64,000 nucleotides of DNA from Trametes villosa (lineage: Eukaryota; Basidiomycota; Agaricomycetes; Polyporales; Polyporaceae), in NCBI GenBank assembly GCA_002964805.2, contig PUDQ02000010.1:2790001-2854000 (forward strand), given 5' to 3'. Under the pieces are notes generated by a model. The model did not search any database and had not been told where the DNA came from. It worked only from the letters and a program-made list of their open reading frames with translations. Of the stretch, positions 1-12,516 are shown one piece after another. Position 1 is the stretch's first letter. Each line of letters opens with the position of its first letter. The position numbers and the translations under genes were made by a program.

Positions 1-667
1 CATTCTGTGCGGGATGTCGTTAGTTGTTGACTTCTTCTTCGGCGGCGGCGGCGGCATACCTCCGGTGAGCTCAGAGTACACCTCGACTGCATGTGGGTGG
101 CCGTCAAGCGACGTAGCCTCGAAGGTCACGTACGAGAAGGGAAATGATTGGATAGCCCAGTCCGACGGCTAGGGATGGAATGCTTTAGGGAGGTACGCTA
201 CGGGGTAGAAAGTGATCACTCACTTCGATGGGGGACAGGTACGTGATGGTCAGATTCATAGGGCCCGCTTGCATGACGAAGATAGTGCGCGTTGGAGTGA
301 TGCGTGCACTACTGACATTCGCAGCCAAGCCTCCTAGATTCGGATTATCTTCGCCCGTCCAGATGTACGTCAAACCGTCTACTCGGACGCTCCCTTGCAA
401 GTCCATGAGGTACTGTAGAGTGCATGTGAGAGTGGGGGCCCTATGTCATCGAGAAATACTCCATACCTGAGTTCCCCAAAAGCTGGGCCAGGTGCTCGAC
501 AGCGGCCCAGAAGTGTTTGCGCTGTTGTACCAAATGCTCATGTACGGCGAGCGGATAGCGAGCGGGATACTAGCTGGAAAGAACGTCTGCTGTGGAGGCT
601 GGGCGACGACAAACGTCGCAAAGATGCAGGAAATGACGAGTTGAATACATGGCCAGGGTGAGGACAT
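1..667 (-). CDS. gtaA: GtaA-type glutaminase, copy 1 (5' part only, cut by window edge)
   Basis: This is the N-terminal part of a secreted fungal glutaminase A-like protein (DUF5127/DUF4965/DUF1793 family), which in characterised members releases glutamate from glutamine outside the cell. The start at 667 gives a hydrophobic signal peptide (MSSPWPCIQLVISCIFATFV...) followed by QTFFPASIPLAIRSPYMS, the family's hallmark mature N-terminus. The next exon (about 230-400) carries VDGLTYIWTGED and ITPTRTIFVMQAGP, and the exon ending at 60 carries SLDGHPHAVEVYSELTGG. Each block aligns with the neighbouring copy at 1780-5523. The coding part stops at a GT donor (minus strand, 59-53), so the window ends inside an intron that contains a short CGG run. 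It is a tandem head-to-tail paralog of the next gene. Family assignment is strong; substrate is inferred from the family only. Confidence 0.85.
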
Positions 668-1779
668 GAAGGTAGAACGTGGAAAGGTCGGCGTTGGCGG
701 GATGTGCGAGGTGGGGCGGGTCCGAATGTGTACGGACCCGAGGTAATGAGCGAGGCCGCCATGAGACCATGGGGCGCATGCCATCAGCGAAGCATCCCTC
801 GGTAGGCAGATGAGATCTTGAGATGTCAACTGCGACGGCTGTACATTGACCGAGCCACACAGTAGCCTCGCGTTCCCGTAAACCCTGTTATACTTGGCTG
901 TGAGTTGGATACCCATGACGACATGGCCAGTAAAGACATACTTGACGCACTCAGTAGACTTCGCTCCCGCGCGTCGCGAGACAAAGCGCGAGGATTCTCC
1001 TAAGTGGCTTGCGAAGAGGCAGTCTAATCATGACATGACTATAATGATCCATTGTTATCTCTGATGATGTTCTCTTCTCTGTCAGTAGAAGGCTGTATGT
1101 CGTGGGAGGTTGGGCAAGCCGGATCGGCATGACGCGGAATACCAATAAGCCCCCGAGAGCCTGGTTGAAGTCTGCATTGAATCGGTACGAGGTGGAGACC
1201 GCACGCATGTTGAGCTCCTGATAGGCCAGCGTTTTCGACCTGAAAATGCCCGGCATCGTACGGGGTCCAGGGGGGCTACCTGACGTGAGTGTGACAGCGA
1301 GCCATCGACCCAGCCACGAACAGCATTCCAGAGGCAAACGAGATGGCTGTTGCAGCCTACATGGAGACAGAGGATCAGGAAGAGCGCTGTACCGCCGGGG
1401 GATGTGCGTGCCACATGGTAGGAACCAAGTTGCAGTACTTGTCGCAGTTCCCGCTTCACCTTCGTACCGATCTGATCTAATGGGCGTCTATCCTGAGGAA
1501 GATCGACATATGTAGCAAAGCACAAACGTCTCAAACACCCGGTGGACGCCTGAACAGACTTTCCCCGTCGACGAGTAAGGCTATTACTAATTTAAGCAGC
1601 TACTACAGTTACAGGATGTGCATGGTATATAAAGAATCGGAGAAACCGCACACTTAGGTACACGGAACAGACGCATGGTGTGATGAGGGGACGTCTACGT
1701 ATGACATACTGTACAATCTGCGTCCGAGTTACACGAGCACCGCAGAACAAGAAGACCCTGGTCGGAGCCGCAAGCCGCG
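668..1779. other. Intergenic region between the two glutaminase genes
   Basis: This 1.1 kb stretch is the upstream region of copy 1 and the downstream region of copy 2. It holds two short overlapping minus-strand frames at 951-1534 that I do not recognise and do not call. A TATATAAA-like sequence lies near 1626 on the plus strand but has no gene behind it. No RNA gene or repeat was seen. Confidence 0.5.
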
Positions 1780-4700
1780 CTACCCCGTGTACTCCGGCGG
1801 GGGCGCCATCCTCTCCTCCCGGATCTCCTGCATCACCCGCCGCAGGTTCTCCACCTCCGCGCGCAGCCCGAGCACGTCCGTTGGCGAGAGCGACGCCGAG
1901 CCCGCGCTCCGCGCCCCCGAGTGCGTGCTGCGCGACTCCCCGGGCGACAGCGGGTCGCGACTCGACGCGGATCCTGTGTGCGACCCGACGTTCGAACCCG
2001 CCTGCGACCCCGCGTTATACGAGCTCAATTCAGATTCGGCGTATGCGAGCCGCGCGTTGAGGGAGAGTTCGCGCATCTTCGAGGACTGCGATTGTAATGG
2101 ACCGCCGTCGGGGATGGGAGGGACGAGAGAGGTATTTGAGGCGATGAGGTCCAGGGGGCCCGAAGCGTTCGCGGCGCCCATCATCGCGCCGGCGTACCTA
2201 TTGTCGTAGGATGCTGTGCGGGTATCCTGTGACGAGTAGGTGTACGGCGACAGCGCCGGCCGATGTGGCTCCTGCGCAATGTCGATCTTCTCGGGTTCCG
2301 AGGCATCTTCGCGGCGGCGCTTGCGCAGGAAGAAGAATATGCCGATCGCGATGGCTGCGATGAGAACCACCCCGCCCACGACGCCGCCGACGATGGCACC
2401 AATTGGCGTGCTCGATGAATGGCTGCTGTTGCCACTGCCGGAGTTCTGAGACTGAGAGCCGTTCTGGGGAACGACAATGTCCTTGGAAGGCAAGCTACAG
2501 CGCGCATTCAGCTGCCTGCGTCGCTGTTCGAGGGTCTGTGATACTCACTTCAGCGCGAGAAGAGAGAACACCCCGCCAACGGAAGGCCTGCAGGGCACCA
2601 GCGCACGTTAGTATTTGTTCATACACTGACACTCGAGGGTGTAACGCACCCGGCAGCACCCTCCAAGACGGCCCCGGTCTGCACGTTGTATTGATCAGGG
2701 AATGCGCCCGAGGTGGCGTTCGACGACGCCCGGATCCAAGCATTGTGTACAAGGCTGTCCCGAACACTGTTATCTTGCACCGTCGCGGCCGTGAACAGTA
2801 GCCAAGCTGTAAGGAGCAGTCAGCTCTCACGCAATTCACCTACGTTTGTCCCGACATGACGTACCAGCACTTGTCCCCAAGGCCGTATTATCGAGCTTCA
2901 ATCCGAAGTTGGGGACTAGACCACAGTCAATGACTTGGAAGCTTGAACGATGCATGCTGCTTACTCGAACTCAGAAGGCTCTTATAGAAGGCGGTCTGGC
3001 CTTGCAGCACCTGGCAGAGCGTTAGTCAACGCGCGTCAAGAACAAACGTTCGCAGGCGACGCACTGTCTGCCCCACGATATTGGTTCCCAGCAGGCGGTC
3101 GGCGAATAGGTTGTACATCAGCGCCCAAGACGTCTGGTCGCCATATACCCCGAGCAGATGCTGCTGGTCGGATGACAGCGCGAGCGACTGCCATTGCCCC
3201 ACAAGAGCGGCGGCGTGACTCTAAACGCTATTTCATGAGCGATCAATCCCGCGGAAGTCTACAGTACGAACGTACGTCGTATTGCTGCCCGTCCGAGTCC
3301 TGGCCGAGCGCGTGGCTGATCTGCGCCATGGCCTTCACCCCGATGATGCCCTTAATCGCGAGGTTCGTCATGTTGGCACTCCCCTCGTTGTCGGCGGACA
3401 ATCTACGACTTCGAGTCAGCTGGGCGGTGTACGCACACGCTCAGTGTACGCACTGGTTTGTCGGGGTCAGCGAGTTGCTAACGAGATAGTCCGCCCAGCG
3501 CTTCGTGAGGTTATACTGTGGCAAATGAGATGCGACAGCCGCACAGCAGAGAAGTCTCACTCACATGTCTCTGTAGCAACGACCCGTCCCCGGAGAACCG
3601 AGCATGTGCGTACAGCATGATCAGCATGTTCCCGGATTCTGTGGTTGCATCAGCTACTCGATCTTCGCGAAGTCAGAGCAGGCACCACTCACGCTCAATC
3701 CCCTGTCGGTGGGCGCCGTGCGTGCCTGTTACGTTGGGATACGCCAGGCCTGCGCGATCGCAGTCAGCGGTCGGTGTGGGTTGGATGCCGCATGTGCCTT
3801 ACCGATGTCTTGCGCAGCGTATGCCATCGTGGTGAGATCGTCCTGAGCATCGAGGAGAGGTGCCAGGATCGGCCCCACCAGCGACGCGTTTACGTAGAGC
3901 AGGGCGGGTAAGGCGGCATATATCCTCTCCACCGGATTGACGCGTCTATATGTTCCTTGGTTAGCGATAGAGGGACACGTTCGCGGCCCAAATAGACTCA
4001 CGCGGTCGTCGAGCCAGACCCGATGTCCTTCATGAAAATTCGTACGTCTGAGGCGTTTGGCTTGCTGTCGGAGCCCATCGAGACCGTGATGTCCAGAGTG
4101 CTCAGTGTTTGGCGCGCAGCCAGAGAGACAAGGTTCAGGTATTCCGTAGACACCGCCGAGGCGTTCGCAGTGACCGCCGCGTCAAATGCGACCGCTCGTT
4201 GGTGCGCGTCGTCGTATCCCGCGGTGAAGTCGTCGATCTGGCCCAGATTCAGTAACTGGAGAAGAGATATATAGCGAACGGACTGCTCACCGCGGCCCCG
4301 ATATTGTTCCCGTACTTCGTAACGAAATATGGGCTCAATTGCTGCACGGTGGACGCCGCATCAGGTGTGGTATACGCGATCGAAGGGTTCCGCACGTATC
4401 CGACAGCCCAGGTCACGGGCTGCGACGTGCTCTGGATCTGGCCAAGGTCGACGGCAATGCCATAGACAGTGAAAACTCTGCAGGTTTCCTTTAACGAAGG
4501 ATCGAAGAGAGTAGTTGAGGCGTACTCACGGCGATATGGGCGCAAATGCGGTACTGGCAGTGTTTTGGAGACTGCCGTGGGTGCTGAACTGGCCTCGAGT
4601 GTCGGAATCCTTGCCGATTTGCCAGGTCAATCCCGGTCTCTATCGAGCGGTGGCTGTGAGCGATGCATTCAAACAGTGCGTGTCATGAAGTGCCTACGGT

Positions 4701-5523
4701 AGCCATCGCATAGTAGGCGATGCCGTCTTGCGCTTGCTGATCGCTTCCTACCTCGGCGTCTTGCTCCGGGGTTTGGAGCTGGATCTCGTGGTATATGCTG
4801 CCACCGGACGTGTTTTGACCCCACGTAACGACGCTGCTCCGGTCCCCCGAAAGCCATTCTAAATGGGCGGCTATGACTAGCCGTTCTCGGACCGCAAGTC
4901 GTTCAGAACACATACCTGCACTGATGTCGGAGTACACCTGCACCGTGTGGGCTTCGCCATCCAAGGAACTCGCTTCTACCGACACATACGAGAAAGGGAG
5001 GGACTGTAGGACCCAGTCCGAAGGCTGGTGGCGCCCGGGATGCGCCTCAGATTGAGAGCTGTGGTCAATACGATGGATTCGCTCACCTCGATCGGCGAGA
5101 GGAAAGTGACGGTGACATTCATGGGCCCCGCCTGCATGACGAAGATGGAGCGCGTGGGCGTGATCTGGGTGTTCGTGACGTTCCCGTCGAGGGGCGGGCC
5201 AGTATCCGCACCCAGCCAGTTGTATGTCACTCCATCTACCCTGATTTTCCCCGCCCAGCCCAGGATATCCTATATCCGGGACGACTCCAGTCTCGGTCGC
5301 AAAGTATATGCAGGAAACGTACCCTCTGACTCCAGAATGTAGGCCATGAGTGGGACACCGGCTGGGAGCCATTCGTGCTGGGATACCACGCGCTCAGGTA
5401 GGGCGAGCGGTTGGCCAAGGGAATGCTCGCAGGAAAGAAGGTCTGCACAGGAGACTGCGACCGGACCAGGGCCACCAAGAACGAGATCCAGAAAGCGAAA
5501 GACCAGAGGGCAGGGCGGGGCAT
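1780..5523 (-). CDS. gtaA: GtaA-type glutaminase, copy 2, with C-terminal membrane anchor
   Basis: This is a full-length multi-exon paralog of copy 1. The chosen start (5523) gives MPRPALWSFAFWISFLVALV, a signal peptide, then SPVQTFFPASIPLANRSPYLS. Recognisable blocks follow in order: VDGVTYNWLGAD and ITPTRSIFVMQAGP (5230-5090); TWGQNTSGGS (4800); FTVYGIAVDLGQIQSTS and LSPYFVTKYGNNIG (4470-4290); YAAQDIGKAHAA (3800); ESGNMLIMLYAHARFSGDGS (3640-3560); YNLTKRWADYLVSNSL (3510-3460); SANMTNLAIKGI (3390-3340); LLGVYGDQTSWALMYNLFAD (3160-3100); and FTAATVQDNSVRDSLVHNAW (2780-2720). The last exon ends with a Ser/Asn/Gly stalk, one membrane segment starting IGAIVGGVVGGVVL (about 2420-2330), a basic RKRRR stop-transfer and a 150-residue Ser-rich tail. 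The enzyme is therefore probably displayed at the cell surface. In-frame ATGs further upstream (to 5586) are possible. Exact intron borders were not all resolved. Confidence 0.88.
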
Positions 5524-6781
5524 GACTGGCAGCATGACTGCGAGCCCGGAGGGAGCAGAGGGAAGAGAGGGCGTGGGACAGCCCACTGGTGAACTGCGCC
5601 GTTGGCGAGCCTCGGCGGGCTCCTCGTGGCCGTGCTGCGACTCCTTCGGCAGATCGCACCCAGCGGGAGGGCGGCAGCTTGGGACGCGGACCGGGAGAGC
5701 CTCTCCAGCCTGGCGGCTCTCCTGACAGTTGCGGTACGGCGGCCATCACTCTCCAGAGCCTCGGGCTCGCACTTGCAGATCAAACTCAAGGTTCACCCCC
5801 GCGTTACGATTCGAACGGCGCGCGGTGCGCAATTGCACTGGCAGGGGAACACCGGGGCTTCTTGCAGTGGTTGCCTAGCTGGGGCCCTGGCTGCGTACTA
5901 TTGGGGCCGCTTAGCTACCCGCAATCCCCGAAGCCGCGTAGCATAGGCCGCTCACCTCAACTAGTGCGCACCATGCTTTCACGCATGCGCGCTGTCGAAT
6001 TGAAGACGCCGCGATGATCAGAGTGATGAGCGTTCGTATCAACCCCTGGCCACCTCTGGCCACTCGCGAGTCGGGCAATGATCGTGCACAGCACCGGAGC
6101 ACGCTTTTGGTAAGCGCAGGGCGTTAGCACAGGAACCTCTCCATGATCCGATCTGGCGCGATTCTCGTCGAATGCGATGATGGTCGGCTGCTCAGCGCAT
6201 TTGTTGAGCCGGCGGCAGGAGGTTTATGAATGACGATCTGACCAGGGCTCGGTGAGACATTACTGAATAGAACGAAAGCATGAGGAGACTCAACGTTGCA
6301 GGCGCGATGCACGGAGGGCTTGGTGGTGTTGCCAGCATCGACAGTCGCTACGCTCAGCTTGCATGCTATTTCTACCGGCGTTCTCACACGGTAGACGTAA
6401 CTCAAACGAGATAAAGACCCGGAAGAGCGTCCACCATACACGGACGCCTGCGCGCGTCCGACCTCCGAGGGCGTGACACAGGGATGACAGCTCAAACATC
6501 GGGTCGTTATGTCTGCGCTAGGTGCAACTGCGATTCCTGCCGTCTGGGCATGGCATATTTGTAGCTGGGATCATGCCAGCAGGGACTAGCCGACAAAGCC
6601 GAAGGCCGCCTGGGGACGTGAACGACGTTGAAGGGGTCGCAGTCTTCGTTCACCGGCAAGCGTACGGATGCCGTGTCTGTTCGAGCAGACAGTGCGAGAA
6701 GCTAGACATATGCGATAAGATACACCGTTTCGATTGACTGCTTACTGTCCATCAACCCCAAAACCCCTTCTTCATCCACGC
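5524..6781. other. Intergenic region, promoter side of glutaminase copy 2
   Basis: This is 1.26 kb between the start of glutaminase copy 2 and the stop of glutamate-cysteine ligase. Several overlapping frames occur on both strands (5589-6017, 6124-6495) but none shows a family motif or consistent splicing. A minus-strand GTTCGAATC near 5813 looks like a tRNA B box but has no T-arm or acceptor stem. No feature is called here. Confidence 0.5.
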
Positions 6782-9553
6782 TCACTTCCTCGGCGTACAG
6801 TTGGAGGGCAGGAAGTCCGGCGCCTTCCGCAGACCGCGCTCTCTGTCCAACGGAGCTCCGTTAGTACGCGCAGTTATAGATAGTACGCAGCACGCACATC
6901 TCGTCCACGGCCACCATGAGATCGTAATTGATTTCCTCGCTCACGACCGAGTCGTGCTTGTACCCCGGGTGTGACCGCACGAAGTCCCGGATCCAACTCG
7001 CCGCGGTCCGGAGAGAACCTAGTTGCCGCCGTCTGTCAGCTGCCAGAATCTCCATTGAGCACCGTCGGAGCGCACCGTTGGTTCTCCGCCTGATCAGATC
7101 CAAGTACTCCTCGATCTGTCGCCCGGACTTCTCATCGACATCCAAAGTCTCGAGGTAGGCGTAAACCAAGTTCAGCAATCCAGGGAAAGAAGAGCCCTAT
7201 TCAGCACACGATCAGCACCTCCGACGACAGGGCGGGCGCAGAAGCAGCCCGTACCTTCCCGTTCATGATCTCGACCATCGACATCTCCTCGTACTCGTCT
7301 TCGACGGCCCCAGACGGTGTCGCGTCCTCGGGCTTCGGGGGGAGCGGGTAGCAGTTCCGCAGCTTCTTCTCCTTGCCGTTGACGCCGTTGACGAGGATGG
7401 TCTCCCCATGTTCGCTCACGGGCGTGCTCGGGCACGACGACGCGAGGCTAGACGGCTGCGACGAGCGCGAGGGGAACACGTCCTTGCGGAAATAGAACTT
7501 CTCCGCGTGCACGGCGTCCCTTCGCTGCGCGCGCGCCATGTTCTCGTCCACCTGGCGACGGTCAATATTGTCGTCGGCGCATTTAAAACCCGAGCGAACG
7601 GCGGCGTACCTTGGAGATCGGGATGTATGTGTTGAGGTTGAAGTGCAAGATCGCGCGCGAGAGCAACACGATGAACACGGAGAACGCCGCGTTCTCGAAG
7701 TCCGTCAGCTGTACTTCCATTGGGCGGAACTCCACCCGCCAGCCAATGGGTGAGTTCGTAGGCGGTGGCTTGAAGCGTAGCGTCTGCCAGTTGGTCGATT
7801 GAATGTTCTGCGTCGCGCTGTCAGTTGAGCATTCATAACATGGGCATCAAACGTGTCGCTGACCTCGAAGTGATCGTTACTAGTCGTGTCATCCTGGTCT
7901 ATACTCTCCGAAAATATAACGATGGGGTCCCGAATAAATAGGTGTGCATAGTGTCTCGCAAGCAGATCGTCGACCCCTTCATATGCACCGTGAACAACGA
8001 GATTTTAGTTCGAAGGCTGAGCACATACCGTGATTCCGTAGGCGTTCGAAAATGGCTGGGTCGTGTGGCGCATCTATGTCATTATACGCCGCCTGGTTCA
8101 TCCAATATTCCGAGATATACAAGCTCACGCTCGCATAGCGTGACTTCGGTATCCTGAACCTGTTCTCCTTCAGAGGCTACAATGACATTTAGTAGGGGAA
8201 CTCCGGTGGTATGCGGTGCGACGTACCTTCAACCCTCGCTCTTCTTCTGTGCGGTCATCCACACTGCCAGAGACCACATCCCATCTGCAGTCAACATCAG
8301 CAATATACCCCCTCCAGAGGGGGCTTGCCGCTGTCAGCGCCAACTGTCGGAAGGTTAGATCGACCCGGTGGCGTCGAGCTGGGACCTCACCATGAGCGGT
8401 GCCACAGGGATTAGAGCGTCATAGAGACGTCTCGCCTCAGCAATGTTGCACGCTTGGAAGGTAATCTGCAGACAGCTGCAGCCCATGCCAAAGCCCATCG
8501 CGTCCATATATATGTGGTCGAGAAGCGCGGCGCCGTTCTTAGCCTCTGGAATGAGGTTCAGCACTACTATCCAGCGCGGTTCAATCGCGAACGTCCCGAC
8601 GCGACCTACCTGGGTCCTCGGAATAGATGTTCCTCTGCCATGGAATTGTGGGGTCAACGAACGGGCGAGGGGTATGAGTGTCTATGAATAGTGGGAGGTT
8701 GATAGCGACTTTCGACCCGCGTCTTCGCCTGATGTTAGCTGTGAGGGTCCTGCAGAGAGGCAAAGGTTGAGCCTGGGACTGATCACTGAGGAGAGAAACA
8801 CCGACGGGAAACGTGCATGGGGGTTTGTGATCTCTTCGGGCAAGAATAGGCTGTGGCTGGATACCGCGTCTACTGGGTCAAAGTACGGCTCGGTGAAAAC
8901 ACCCGGTACGCCGAGGCGGGGGAAGGACGTCATGGTGAAGGGGATCTCATTCTGTTTGAGGTATTTTCGCGCTAGATGGCGGCTTGCGCATGATTCAGAA
9001 AACCTCGCGGAAAGGAGCCGCAGAGACGGGCATACCGATAGCGCATGTTGCCCTCGACAGATAGCAGATCCCTTATCTCTCCGGTGTACGGGGAGCCCGG
9101 CGTGGACTCGAGCATGAAACGACCATACTCCGGGTGGAAGGTCGGCACGGAATCGCTGTTCGGAACGTGTGTACAGTGCTGCACGGTGCGGACAGGCAAG
9201 GACGACCTACGCCTCGCCGCGATCGGACGCAATGTCGTCCGTGATCGCCTGCAGCTTTGCGAGGATCTCTGTCTGGCGGAGGGAGAGCTTGGCGCTCTTT
9301 TCCTGGTCGTCGAACGAGGCCACCATGTACTCGATCTTGCGAGGCCGGCCACGTTGTTTTCATTAGCACGGCGCAGCATGGCAGTCGCGGGTGCTGGAAA
9401 TACCTCGTCTCCCCACAGCAGCTCGTCGCCACATCGGTCCTTGAGACGATCCCAAATGTGCAGAAACTGCGTGATCCCGTGCGTCCTGACGTGATCGGCG
9501 TACTGCTTGGCCTCATCCCAGGCGAGAGGCGTCCCGAGCGAGAGTAGACCCAT
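6782..9553 (-). CDS. GSH1: Glutamate-cysteine ligase catalytic subunit
   Basis: This enzyme makes gamma-glutamylcysteine from glutamate and cysteine with ATP, the first and rate-limiting step of glutathione synthesis in the cytosol. The start at 9553 gives [20 protein letters not shown], the usual N-terminus. Diagnostic blocks follow: [33 protein letters not shown] and VEGNMRYR (9150-9030); [14 protein letters not shown] (8930); [18 protein letters not shown] (8680-8610); [20 protein letters not shown] (8520-8460); [20 protein letters not shown] (7740-7680); and KFYFRKDVF (7510). The C-terminal helical part is [21 protein letters not shown] final small exon encodes [19 protein letters not shown] before a TGA at 6784-6782, so the gene ends past the apparent stop at 6861. 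About nine short introns interrupt it. A Ser-rich insert near 7440 is usual for fungal copies. Regulation by thiol or oxidative stress is expected, but I saw no convincing site. Confidence 0.95.
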
Positions 9554-10217
9554 GGCACGGAGGAGGGGAGATTACACAGACTGAGAAGATGTCCGTGCGT
9601 GTCCGGACGGAGAGGGCGATATAGCAGGCAGCAAAACTGAAGATGACAAACTGGTCAGGCCCAGTGCGGATGTCCGGCTGGCCTTACTCAGCTATGGTGC
9701 AAGAGTGGGCAATCCGATGCGCAGAGCTGAACCGGTCCGGCCCCGGCTCGCGCGTCCCACAGCAAACCCCGGGGTTCGTCGAAGCATGGCAGAGGCGGAC
9801 GTCCGACATCGCGAGGAGGCCTCCTCAGAGTCCTCTGAGCGCAGGGATGACGAAGCCCGGCGTCGGCGCGCAGAGAGATGCATGCCGTCGCGCAGAAGCC
9901 GGCCCATCCGCCGACATGCGCCCGGTTCGCTTGTGGACGTAAACGTGCGCCTCGCGTTCCTGATCGTCCGTAGCGAGATAGAACTCCCCGATTAGAAATG
10001 CGGGGTGCGCATTGGAACGCACGCCTCGGGTATGTACAAATGGTAGGTATTCCGAATTCCATGTATCCCTTACAAACATGCGCGCTGGTATGTGCGCGAA
10101 CATGCTGACGTCCTCCGAGTCCTCTGCAGTCGAAGAACGGCCAATCCGCCGGCCCGCGGTATACATGAAGATGAGGATGTGAGACAGGAATACAAACACA
10201 AAGGCGCCGCGAGTCTA
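9554..10217. other. Intergenic region upstream of glutamate-cysteine ligase
   Basis: This 664 bp stretch lies between the GSH1 start and the ATG6 stop. Three minus-strand frames overlap here (for example 9825-10199), but none resembles a known family and they compete with each other. I see no gene in it. Confidence 0.45.
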
Positions 10218-11928
10218 TTAGCCGTTGCTTCCGTTTGTCGTCCATTTGAGCAGGATCTTCAGTGCGAGCAAGACGTGCCGAAGGGCGCGTGTCCACGCCT
10301 CCTCCTGACTGAATTGCTGTTTGACAGATGCTTCTCCGATTTTGTCCTTCACGACTCTGTTGGTTGTGTGTCAACGGAGCAGCGACCATCCCAGGAAACG
10401 CGACTCACTGATGAGGGAAGTCGACTTGGGAGTCTTGTGACTTCACGTAGTCCATGAGCTGCTTTAGGCAATCTAGGAACGCCACCATGGCGAAGTCGAA
10501 GCGACGGTTGTGCAGCAATCGCCCAAAGTGCAGGTCGCCCGAACCATATAGCTCGTACGTCGCCTTGTCTCCGGTCGTCTTCTCGATTCGCGAGAAAGAC
10601 CCCATCGGAACCAGGCGGTAGCTATAGAACGGAGTCAGGTGTGGAGGCTGGGAGATGGAAGCGCGACGTACTTCTCGAATGTGAAATCGAGCTTGCGAGC
10701 GATTGTGTAGAGCAGCAGCAGGGTCTGTCCCCACGCAGCGTTGATTTCCGCCCATTCCACCTGGCAGACATTCAGCACAACAGTCGAGGGGACAGTGCCG
10801 ACAACGTACGGGAACTCCGGGGACACGTCCGAGACGAAGCCCGTTAATCGTCCCAAATACGCCGTCGTGCCCGATACAGAAGGCGTCATTGTACACGTTG
10901 GTCCGCTCCAGCTTGTCGAGCGTCGAGGAGTCGGCGGCATACGCGGCTCGCAACGCAGCAAGCTGGGATGACTGCTCGGCAGACTTCAACAAGTGTGCGT
11001 TGTGCTGGCGCCAGAACCTATGGAGATTCGTCAGCTACGTCGCTGCCGTGAGATCGGTCGCGAGGACGGACTCTGCCTCTTCTTCTTCCAGAGCCTTCTC
11101 TTCGCGCTCGAGGCTCTTCAGTTCGTCCTCTAGCTGCTGACGTTCCCGTTCGGCGGTCTTCAGCTGCTCGACGGCGAGCCGCTCCTCCTCCTTAAGGCGG
11201 TCGATCTTCGCCTCAGCCTCAAGCCTATTGACGCCAGAGCCTTCCCTGTCTTTCTCCTTCTTCACCTCCTTCTCGAACGCGATATACCCATCGCGCTCTT
11301 TCTTCGTCTCCTCGAGCTGCCGCGTCAGCGTCCCCAGGAGTATATGCGTACATTCTGCGCAGAGCGGATGGTCGAGGTCCGTCCTACTGGAGAGAAGGTT
11401 GAACAACCGCAGCGAGGAGCGGAGATGGTGCGAGAGCGGGGACGGATTCGGATGGGTAGGCTCCTCTGGCGGAGGCGGAGGCTGCGCCGCCGCCGTTGTC
11501 CGCGCCTTAGAGAAGGACGCTCGTTTCCCCGGGGGCGTCTGGGGGAGTTGCTGGGGGATGTTGCGGATGACACTGTCCTGGAGTAGCACAAAGGATTCGC
11601 TTGGAAGCGCCGGGGCGCGTTGTTGTTGCCGTCGTGCCGTGGGCGATGAGACGGGCGACGATGGTGACCCCTGCACGGAGTTCCGCCACGCAGATTTAGC
11701 AGATGGGGGTGCGGGGAGCTGCGCTAGCTTCTCCGCCCCGGACGTCTGCCGCCCGTGAGATGAGGGCGCGGGGGGTAGTGACGACGCGACGAGGTCATAC
11801 GCCGACGGTGAGAGATCTATGAGTGATGCATCGAGCTATTGCTCGTCAGTCTCGTAGCCATTCGGTACGTAGAGCATTAACTATCTCACATGGAGAGGTT
11901 GTTTGCATTGTTGACAGACGAAGTTCAT
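10218..11928 (-). CDS. ATG6: Beclin 1/ATG6, subunit of the Vps34 PI3-kinase complex
   Basis: ATG6 is a scaffold of the class III PI3-kinase (Vps34-Vps15) complexes that start autophagosome formation and act in vacuolar sorting. The first exon (from 11928) encodes [13 protein letters not shown] with the conserved CxxC pair and splices to [18 protein letters not shown] proline/serine-rich linker holds the conserved [11 protein letters not shown] block. A long charged coiled coil follows (about 11360-11060, rich in KERD, KEEE and LEREEK), then the Beclin evolutionarily conserved domain: [60 protein letters not shown] and [12 protein letters not shown]. The last exon encodes [17 protein letters not shown], ending in a TAA at 10220-10218. 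Length (about 460-500 residues) and domain order are typical. Neighbours are co-directional but functionally unrelated. Confidence 0.95.
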
Positions 11929-12516
11929 AGTGAGATGGTGTTGGGCGTCGGGATGGCGCGCCGCAGCAGCGAATTCTCTGGCTACCACAATATTCGTATT
12001 GCCTCCTTAGGAGTGTGTTCCTGGTGTCAAGAACACAGCGCTATCAGTAGAGTGCCTGATGCTCTGTGAATGAACGTATGTCGGTACCTGACTAAGTTCG
12101 TGGTCGGTGGCGGAAAGAGGAATCGAGCCGGCTCGGAGCGCGCGGAGCCACATCGGAGTAGCCACACCGGGTGATCGGACCGGCTCGACTACATTGTTGA
12201 CGCTCGCGCCCACAACCGATCCGGTACGTTCGAGAGTCGAGACCACTGACAGTAAGTACTCCGACTGCTCTGACGACTCGCGAGTACTCGCTTTCGTCTG
12301 GAAACACATCAGCAAGTCTGTAAAATTCGGGGTCTCGATGTATCTACGCTAGGAATTAACTGTCGAATCAAAGACACAATACGGTAGCTACAGTCGCCCT
12401 CTCGATGAGGATGCGACACGACCACTCTGCGGTCGATTAGCCAAGGCGGGAGAGGGCTCGGCGTGAACAAGATGTGAAGACAATATAGGCTCTATCGTAG
12501 ACTCAAGCATCGCTGC
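11929..12516. other. Intergenic region upstream of ATG6
   Basis: This 588 bp stretch contains a perfect 12-bp palindrome (CGAGCCGGCTCG, 12124-12135) and, about 45 bp further on, a related ACCGGCTCGA. Small frames on both strands (12007-12352) have no recognisable content. It is probably the ATG6 promoter plus the 3' region of the next minus-strand gene. Confidence 0.5.

Noticed and set aside
951..1534. Overlapping minus-strand frames between the glutaminase genes
   Set aside because: No recognisable motif; two frames are equally open, and no splice pattern gives a convincing product.
5800..5830. tRNA B-box-like GTTCGAATC on the minus strand
   Set aside because: No five-base T stem, no A box at the right distance and no acceptor stem.
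9688..10389. A 233-codon minus-strand frame between GSH1 and ATG6
   Set aside because: It runs into the last ATG6 exon in the wrong frame and competes with two other open frames; composition does not look coding.
11228..11758. A 176-codon plus-strand ORF opposite ATG6
   Set aside because: It mirrors the Glu/Lys coiled-coil codons of ATG6 and has Ser/Phe runs typical of antisense reading.
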